From an uncultured Corynebacterium sp. (GTDB lineage: Bacteria > Actinomycetota > Actinomycetes > Mycobacteriales > Mycobacteriaceae): a stretch of DNA of 36,306 nucleotides. A program made the position numbers and the translations under genes. Under the pieces are notes generated by a model. It made no database searches, was not told the origin of the DNA, and saw only the letters and a program-made list of their open reading frames with translations. Position 1 is the stretch's first letter. Each line of letters opens with the position of its first letter. Of the stretch, positions 31,625 to 36,306 are shown piece after piece. The stretch covers positions 1 through 36,306 of the forward strand of contig NZ_CAMIBP010000029.1 in NCBI RefSeq assembly GCF_946223165.1, in the 5' to 3' direction.

Positions 31625-32455
31625 ATGGAGCGCGCGCCGCGGCTCATTGCCAGCGACATTGACGGCACGTTCCTCGATCGGAATCACCGCGTCACCAAGC
31701 GCAACCGGGACGTCGTGGTCCGCGCGGTGGCCGCGGGCGCGCACTTCGCGCTGTCCACGGGGCGCCCGTTCCGGTGGATCGCCCCGGTCCTCGATCAGTT
31801 GCCGCTGCGGCCTTTGTGCGTCACCTCCAACGGCGCCGTCATCTATGACCCGGCCGCCGATGCCGTCGTGCTCGCCCACGAGCTCCAGCCCGACACGCTG
31901 GCGGAGCTTGCCGATGTCGCCCTGACCGCCACCGCCCGCTACGGCGGCGTGGGGTTTGGTGCGGAGCGCGCGGGGGCATCGGCAAGCGATGCCGTGGACG
32001 AGCTCTTCGTGGTGGACCCGGTGTACGCGCGCAACGACATCTTCATGGAGGGCTTTGGCCTGCACGACCTGGATGTCGTCACGGGATCCCCGGCGGTCAA
32101 GTTCATTATCCGCAACCCGCACCTGAGCTCGCACGAGCTTTACGAGCTCATCGCGCCGCACGTCGACGCCGAGCGCGCCCACGTCACCTATTCCATGGAC
32201 GACGGCCTCCTCGAGGTGGCGGCGCCCGGCGTGACGAAGGCGCACGGGGTGGCGTGGTTGGCTGACCATTACGGGGTGGCGAGGGACGAGATCGTCGCCT
32301 TCGGCGACATGCCCAACGACATCGAGATGCTGCAGTGGGTGGGCTACGGTGTGGCCATGGGCAACGCGGCTGATTCCGTGAAGGAGGCGGCGGATTATGT
32401 CACCGAGCCCAATCACCAGGGCGGAGTGGCCAAGGTCTTGGAGAGGTGGTTTTAG
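31625..32455 (+). CDS. HAD-superfamily Cof-type phosphatase
   Basis: This 276-residue phosphatase has the catalytic DIDGTFLDRN (Asp10, Asp12), Ser/Thr in LSTGRPFRW, a large cap domain (about 80-190) and the late motif FGDMPNDIEMLQW (Mg binding). Cof-type HADs act on sugar phosphates or nucleotide cofactors. Its start abuts the acyltransferase stop (TAG ATG), and its own stop overlaps the glpK start, so the three genes form a tight operon. A role in glycerol- or lipid-derived phosphate metabolism is suggested by context only. A 13-mer copy at 31976-31988 lies in the cap domain, in a different reading frame from most other copies. Confidence 0.88.
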   Translation: MERAPRLIASDIDGTFLDRNHRVTKRNRDVVVRAVAAGAHFALSTGRPFRWIAPVLDQLPLRPLCVTSNGAVIYDPAADAVVLAHELQPDTLAELADVALTATARYGGVGFGAERAGASASDAVDELFVVDPVYARNDIFMEGFGLHDLDVVTGSPAVKFIIRNPHLSSHELYELIAPHVDAERAHVTYSMDDGLLEVAAPGVTKAHGVAWLADHYGVARDEIVAFGDMPNDIEMLQWVGYGVAMGNAADSVKEAADYVTEPNHQGGVAKVLERWF

Positions 32456-33924
32456 TGGCGCATCCCCACGGGCGGCTCGTCGCCGCGATTGATCAGGGCA
32501 CGACGTCGACGCGGTGCGTGCTCGTGAACGAGGCCGGGCGCATCGTGTCCTCCGCGCAATTTGAGCATGCGCAGCTCATGCCGCAGCAGGGGTGGGTCGA
32601 GCACGACCCGCTGGAGATCTGGGACAACGTGCGCCGTGCCGTGGGCTCCGCGCTCGTCGAGGCGGACGTCACCGCCGCGGATATCTCCGCCCTCGGCATC
32701 ACGAATCAGCGCGAAACCGCGGTGGTGTGGGAGGCGGCGACGGGCCGGCCCATCTACAACGCCATCGTCTGGCAGGACGTGCGCACCTCGGGACTCCACG
32801 AACCGGCGGACAAGTGGATGGATCGCACGGGCTTGCTGGCCAATTCCTATCCGGCCGGTCCCAAGATTGCCTGGATCCTGGACCACGTCGAGGGCGCGCG
32901 CGAGCGCGCGGAGGCCGGGGAGCTGCGCGCCGGCACCATCGATAGCTGGCTGCTGTGGAACCTCACCGATGGTGAGGTCCATGCCACCGACGTCACCAAC
33001 GCCTCCCGCACCCTGCTCATGGATCTGCGGACGCTCCACTGGGATCCGCAGTTGTGCCAGGAGGTCGGGGTCCCGCTGGGAATCCTGCCGGAGATCCGGC
33101 CGTCGGTGGGAGACTTCGGCACAGTGCGTCACCGCGGCGTGTTGTCCCGCGTGCCCATTACCGGCGTCTTGGGAGATCAGCAGTCGGCGCTGTTCGGGCA
33201 GGCAGCCTTCGCCGAGGGGCAGGCCAAGAATACGTACGGGACCGGGCTATTCCTCCTGCTCAACACCGGAGAGACTCCGACGTTTTCCGATCACGGCTTG
33301 CTCACCACGGTCGCCTATCAGCGCGCCGGGGAGGACCCCGTGTACGCGCTCGAGGGATCGGTGGCCGTGGGCGGATCGCTCATCCAGTGGCTGCGGGACC
33401 AATTGGGGATCCTGCCGGACGCGGCGGCATCGGAAAGCCTGGCGGCCCCAGACAACGGCGGCGTCTACGTGGTGCCAGCGTTCTCTGGGCTCTTCGCGCC
33501 CCGCTGGCGGCCGGACGCGCGCGGCGTCATTGTGGGCCTGACGCGGTTTGCGGATCGCACACACATTATCCGCGCCGCGCTGGAGGCCACGGCGTTCCAG
33601 ACCCGCGAGGTCGTCGAGGCCATGGTCGCTGACTCCGGCGTCCCGCTCAGCGACCTGCGCGTGGATGGTGGGATGGTGGCCAACGATCTCCTCATGCAGA
33701 TTCAGGCTGATGTCCTGCAGTCCGCCGTGACCCGCCCGCGGGAGATTGAGACCACCGCGATGGGCGCTGCGTTTGCCGCGGGTTTGGGGGCTGGTGTGTG
33801 GACCGATCTGGAGGAGCTGTCTGCGCTCGTTGCTCCCGATACAACGTGGAAGCCCGGTCCCGCCGTCGACGATCTGTACGCCGAGTGGAACCGGGCCGTG
33901 GAGCGGACCCTGGATTGGGCTTGA
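32455..33924 (+). CDS. glpK: glycerol kinase
   Basis: This 489-residue kinase converts glycerol to glycerol-3-phosphate. The first phosphate loop AAIDQGTTSTRCVL, the GITNQRETAVVWE block, WQDVRTS, the YGTGLFLL segment and the C-terminal VDGGMVANDLLMQIQAD, typical of FGGY kinases, are all present. The start GTG 32455 overlaps the HAD stop (TAGTG) behind GAGAGG. An in-frame GTG at 32446 is an alternative. It is the last gene of the acyltransferase-HAD-glpK operon. The glycerophosphodiesterase at 18743 could supply its product pathway, glycerol-3-phosphate. A perfect 12 bp tandem duplication spans its stop codon. Confidence 0.96.
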   Translation: MAHPHGRLVAAIDQGTTSTRCVLVNEAGRIVSSAQFEHAQLMPQQGWVEHDPLEIWDNVRRAVGSALVEADVTAADISALGITNQRETAVVWEAATGRPIYNAIVWQDVRTSGLHEPADKWMDRTGLLANSYPAGPKIAWILDHVEGARERAEAGELRAGTIDSWLLWNLTDGEVHATDVTNASRTLLMDLRTLHWDPQLCQEVGVPLGILPEIRPSVGDFGTVRHRGVLSRVPITGVLGDQQSALFGQAAFAEGQAKNTYGTGLFLLLNTGETPTFSDHGLLTTVAYQRAGEDPVYALEGSVAVGGSLIQWLRDQLGILPDAAASESLAAPDNGGVYVVPAFSGLFAPRWRPDARGVIVGLTRFADRTHIIRAALEATAFQTREVVEAMVADSGVPLSDLRVDGGMVANDLLMQIQADVLQSAVTRPREIETTAMGAAFAAGLGAGVWTDLEELSALVAPDTTWKPGPAVDDLYAEWNRAVERTLDWA

Positions 33925-33949
33925 GTCTCGCCTTGAGTCTCGCGCTGCC

Positions 33950-36046
33950 TTAGTTGGTGAAGAGATCCACCTTCTGCGTCGTCGGGTCGTACGTGATGTA
34001 TCCGCCCTGGAAGTCGACGCGGACCGTGGAGCCGCCGATGGTGTACTCGTCCGAGGTGGGCAGGCCCAGCTGCTGCGGGTTCTGTGCCCACTTCTTGGCC
34101 ACCTCGCCCACGAGGGCGTGGGTGCCGGTGTCCTTGGAGGACAGCACCGCGCCGTTGGTAAAGAGCTGGTAGACCAACTGGGAATCGACGTCCTTGAGGT
34201 CCGGGCCGCCGACGGCCAGGCCGAGCAGCGGGCCGAAGGCGTTGAGGACGGAGGTCCACGACTCGCTCAGACCCTCGTCGCCAGTGATGGCGACGACCTT
34301 GGAGACAATGCCCGGGATCTCCTCGGCGGAGACACCACCCACGGTCTGGTCCTTGAGGTCCATGCCGGCCCCGCCGTTCGCCTGGTTGGCGGCGAGGGCG
34401 ATGCCCGCGATGGAGGCAGCGATACCCACGACGGCCTGGATGGTGGAGACCGGAATCTGGGTGTTACCCACCGAAGACGTGGCGTTGGACGGGGTGGACT
34501 TGTTTGACGTCGTGCCCGTGCTGGTAGATCCTCTGGTAGAGCCAGTGGTGGAGGAGTGATCCGAGGACGTGTTGCCCGTCGTGGCGTCGTCCTCGTCGAA
34601 GCTCGGGATATTGAGGCTGCCCGACGAGCCCTTGTAGTACTCGTAGGCGGCCTGGGCGTCCTCGCGGATGGCGTCGACGTCCGTGTTATTACCCGGGCAC
34701 TCGGTGAAATGCAGATCACGGTGGCTCAGGAACGCGGGGCCAGTGTAGGCGGAGCCCGCCGGGTAGCGGGAACCCTTGAAGCCGCCCGAGGTCAGCGAGA
34801 CGGTATCATCCGGGGCGAAACCGGACACGGCTGCCTTCCAGCCGGCAATCTTGGCGACGGAGTCGATGAGTGCCGAGGTCGGCTGCGCCGTGGAGTAGTT
34901 GCCCATCATGGAAATACCCCAGGTGTTGGAGTTGAAGCCGCCGACGTGGGCGCCCTGCACGGCCTTGTCCAGTCCGCCGTAGCGGCCCTCATAGATGGTG
35001 CCGAACTTGTCCACGAGCACGTTGTATCCGATGTCGCACCAGCCCAGGGTCTGCGCGTGGTACTGGTAGATGCCGCGCACCTGGGCGGCGGCCTGCGACT
35101 GCGTGTAGTTGTTGGAGCCCGCGGTGTGGTGGAGGACGAGCGCCTTGACGCCGTCGTCGTAGTCCGGGCCCTGGCAGCGGATGCCCTCGTTCGCGCCCCA
35201 GCCGGAGCGGGAGACGACGTCCGGCGCGCCGGTGGCATACGACTCGGCGACGGGGGCGATGCCGTCCTGAGCGTTGCCGTCGATGAAGACGACATCGAGG
35301 TCGCTGGGCAGGTTGACGCTGGTGTCCACAGTCTCTGCCATCGGGGCGATGTCGCCGACGTTGGTGGCCAGTGTGTCGGCCGCACCGCCCACGATGTTAG
35401 CCACGCCGTCCACTGTCTGCTCGGCCTGGCCGATGCCGTCGGTCAGCGCCTCGGCGGCGCCTGCGGTCGGGGTGTCGCCCAGGATCGGGTTGATGGCGTT
35501 GGCGGCCTGCTGGGCAATGGGGGTGTCGCCGTTGGCGGTGGCGGGCAGCGTGGAATCGGCGCCGCCGGCGAGGTCGACGTTGCCCACGGAGACCTGGATG
35601 TCATTGGTGGGGCCGACGAAGATGAGCTCGGTGCCGGTTTTGCCGTTGGAGCTGGAGTTAGCGGTGCCGAGGGAGTCGGTCTCGTACCACTCGGACCACG
35701 TGCCATCCGCCTGCTTGGCGCGGACGAACGCCGGGATGTCGCGGTCGCCGGTCCAGGTCAGCGCGAACTGAGAGAACTGCTGATCGCGGTGGAATTCCTT
35801 GACGGCCTTCGGGCCGGGCTCGCCGCCCTGGGAGGCGATGGCGGCGTCGTCGACGACGGTGGTGGAGCCGTCGGCGAAGCTGGCCTGCTGGACCGAAGCC
35901 TCGATGGGGCCGGAGCCTACCTCCTGGGTCTTCAGGATGGTGTTGCCGCCGAAGGCGGCTGCGGCGACCACGGAGACCGACGCCACGGCGGCGACCACCG
36001 GGGTCGTCCAGCGGCGCTGGCGCTGGTTGATGCGGCGAATCTGCAC
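33950..36046 (-). CDS. secreted N-acetylmuramoyl-L-alanine amidase (PGRP type) with LGFP-like tail
   Basis: This 698-residue secreted protein has a basic N-terminal tail and signal peptide (about residues 14-34). A long N-terminal domain (50-270) of unknown fold follows, with many Gly/Ala/Asn/Thr. The PGRP/amidase domain (about 275-460) starts VVSRSGWGANE. Its zinc ligands are His in LVLHHTAG, His in FLSHRDLHF and Cys in TECPGN. A Ser/Thr/Gly linker (about 480-545) leads to a C-terminal part with one LGFP-like unit (LGLPTSDEYTIGGSTVRVDFQGG). It should cleave or bind peptidoglycan and may hold the mycolate-arabinogalactan layer. The start is GTG 36046 behind AGGAGA. The longer start at 36094 has no ribosome site. 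Confidence 0.9.
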   Translation of the reverse strand: MQIRRINQRQRRWTTPVVAAVASVSVVAAAAFGGNTILKTQEVGSGPIEASVQQASFADGSTTVVDDAAIASQGGEPGPKAVKEFHRDQQFSQFALTWTGDRDIPAFVRAKQADGTWSEWYETDSLGTANSSSNGKTGTELIFVGPTNDIQVSVGNVDLAGGADSTLPATANGDTPIAQQAANAINPILGDTPTAGAAEALTDGIGQAEQTVDGVANIVGGAADTLATNVGDIAPMAETVDTSVNLPSDLDVVFIDGNAQDGIAPVAESYATGAPDVVSRSGWGANEGIRCQGPDYDDGVKALVLHHTAGSNNYTQSQAAAQVRGIYQYHAQTLGWCDIGYNVLVDKFGTIYEGRYGGLDKAVQGAHVGGFNSNTWGISMMGNYSTAQPTSALIDSVAKIAGWKAAVSGFAPDDTVSLTSGGFKGSRYPAGSAYTGPAFLSHRDLHFTECPGNNTDVDAIREDAQAAYEYYKGSSGSLNIPSFDEDDATTGNTSSDHSSTTGSTRGSTSTGTTSNKSTPSNATSSVGNTQIPVSTIQAVVGIAASIAGIALAANQANGGAGMDLKDQTVGGVSAEEIPGIVSKVVAITGDEGLSESWTSVLNAFGPLLGLAVGGPDLKDVDSQLVYQLFTNGAVLSSKDTGTHALVGEVAKKWAQNPQQLGLPTSDEYTIGGSTVRVDFQGGYITYDPTTQKVDLFTN

Positions 36047-36116
36047 GGAAGTTCTCCTCGGATATTCAGCCGCGCACACCCGAGGGGAGCGCACAGTAGT
36101 AAATGTTTGGGGCCGA

Positions 36117-36152
36117 TGTTAATTGTGTTACGACTGTGAATAGTGTTGCGAC
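36117..36152. promoter_or_regulatory. four 9 bp phased repeats between the PGRP amidase gene and glf
   Basis: TGTTAATTG, TGTTACGAC, TGTGAATAG and TGTTGCGAC follow each other with no gap (TGT at 36117, 36126, 36135, 36144). This is an 18 bp unit duplicated. Such 9-11 bp phased direct repeats are typical of OmpR-type response regulators such as MtrA. The assignment is inference. Confidence 0.65.
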
Positions 36153-36205
36153 ACGCCGCGAGTTCCATAAGGACACGCCGCCTTTTTGCCCCTAATCTTG
36201 ACTGC

Positions 36206-36306
36206 ATGACTGCATATGACCTCATCGTTGTTGGCTCGGGCTTCTTCGGCCTGACCGTGGCCGAGCGTGCTGCCTCGCAGCTGGGCAAGAAGGTGCTCAT
36301 CGTCGA
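36206..36306 (+). CDS. glf: UDP-galactopyranose mutase, 5' end (partial)
   Basis: Only the first 33 codons lie in the window. The start MTAYDLIVVGSGFFGLTVAE contains the FAD-binding GxGxxG-type motif (VGSGFFGL) and continues with KKVLIV, typical of UDP-galactopyranose mutase. The enzyme makes UDP-galactofuranose for arabinogalactan. ATG 36206 has TAATCT at 36193-36198, exactly 7 nt upstream, so the transcript is probably leaderless. It is divergent from the PGRP amidase gene, and the phased repeats lie between them. Other FAD-dependent enzymes share the motif, but the start sequence and neighbour make glf likely. Confidence 0.85.
   Translation, partial: MTAYDLIVVGSGFFGLTVAERAASQLGKKVLIV

Noticed and set aside
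34556..36139. 527-codon plus-strand frame opposite the PGRP amidase gene
   Set aside because: It is rich in Gly, Ala, Val, Asp and Arg, as an antisense shadow of a GC-rich gene would be, and has no domain. The minus-strand amidase has clear zinc-ligand motifs.
1..36306. CRISPR arrays, tRNA genes, prophage or integrase genes
   Set aside because: None was recognised. The only array is the three-copy 85 bp repeat, whose spacers are identical and only 10 bp, so it is not CRISPR.

Overview
The window is high-GC actinobacterial DNA, most likely a Corynebacterium chromosome. The evidence is a set of genes typical of mycolic-acid bacteria: glf (arabinogalactan synthesis), an LCP cell-wall ligase, a class E sortase, an Lsr2-like protein, a heme-responsive HrrSA-type pair and FarR next to serS. 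The order glf / PGRP amidase / glpK / HAD / acyltransferase / serS / farR / pheA / LCP / glpQ / msrA / sodA / hrrSA / usp matches, from memory, the corresponding stretch of C. glutamicum. I cannot name the species.

Layout. 1-130: the 3' end of a 5S rRNA and the rRNA operon terminator. 137-2206: a DUF6891-like gene, a 341 bp stretch with no convincing gene, an RluA-type pseudouridine synthase and a 47-residue amphipathic peptide gene. 2319-4321: stress and regulatory genes (UspA, GlsB-like membrane protein, TetR with a strong palindromic operator). 4327-6360: envelope genes (YidC-like insertase, class E sortase with a coupled 50-residue membrane peptide). 6371-8819: DUF2020 lipoprotein and hrrS-hrrA. 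Lipoprotein and kinase are divergent and their start codons interlock. 8886-11391: Lsr2-like and DUF6474 genes, then a TM0106-type nuclease. 11409-16852: a polytopic membrane protein, an MFS/LysR divergent pair, sodA, msrA and a HIT-like protein. 16849-23208: a membrane alpha/beta hydrolase, glpQ, DUF5926, LCP and a secreted Thr/Ser-rich protein. 23208-29233: CPBP protease, amidase, pheA, a histidine phosphatase, a three-copy 85 bp tandem repeat, a zincin, a septum-formation protein and FarR. 29347-36306: serS, a phospholipid/glycerol operon (acyltransferase, HAD, glpK), a secreted PGRP amidase and the start of glf.

Functional themes are envelope building (YidC, sortase, LCP, PGRP amidase, glf, septum protein), glycerol and phospholipid turnover (GlpQ, acyltransferase, HAD, GlpK, FarR), oxidative and heme stress (SodA, MsrA, HrrSA, Usp) and Phe synthesis.

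The least expected signals are non-coding. (1) A 13-mer, GCATCGGCAAGCG, occurs six times in three different coding contexts. (2) A TANNNT element lies exactly 7 nt before the start codon of ten genes, implying widespread leaderless transcription. (3) Two such promoters face each other over an interlocked CATG at lipoprotein/hrrS. (4) Three 75 bp cores with inverted ends form an exact 85 bp array. (5) Four 9 bp phased repeats lie between the PGRP amidase gene and glf. All calls come from reading the sequence; no database search was possible.
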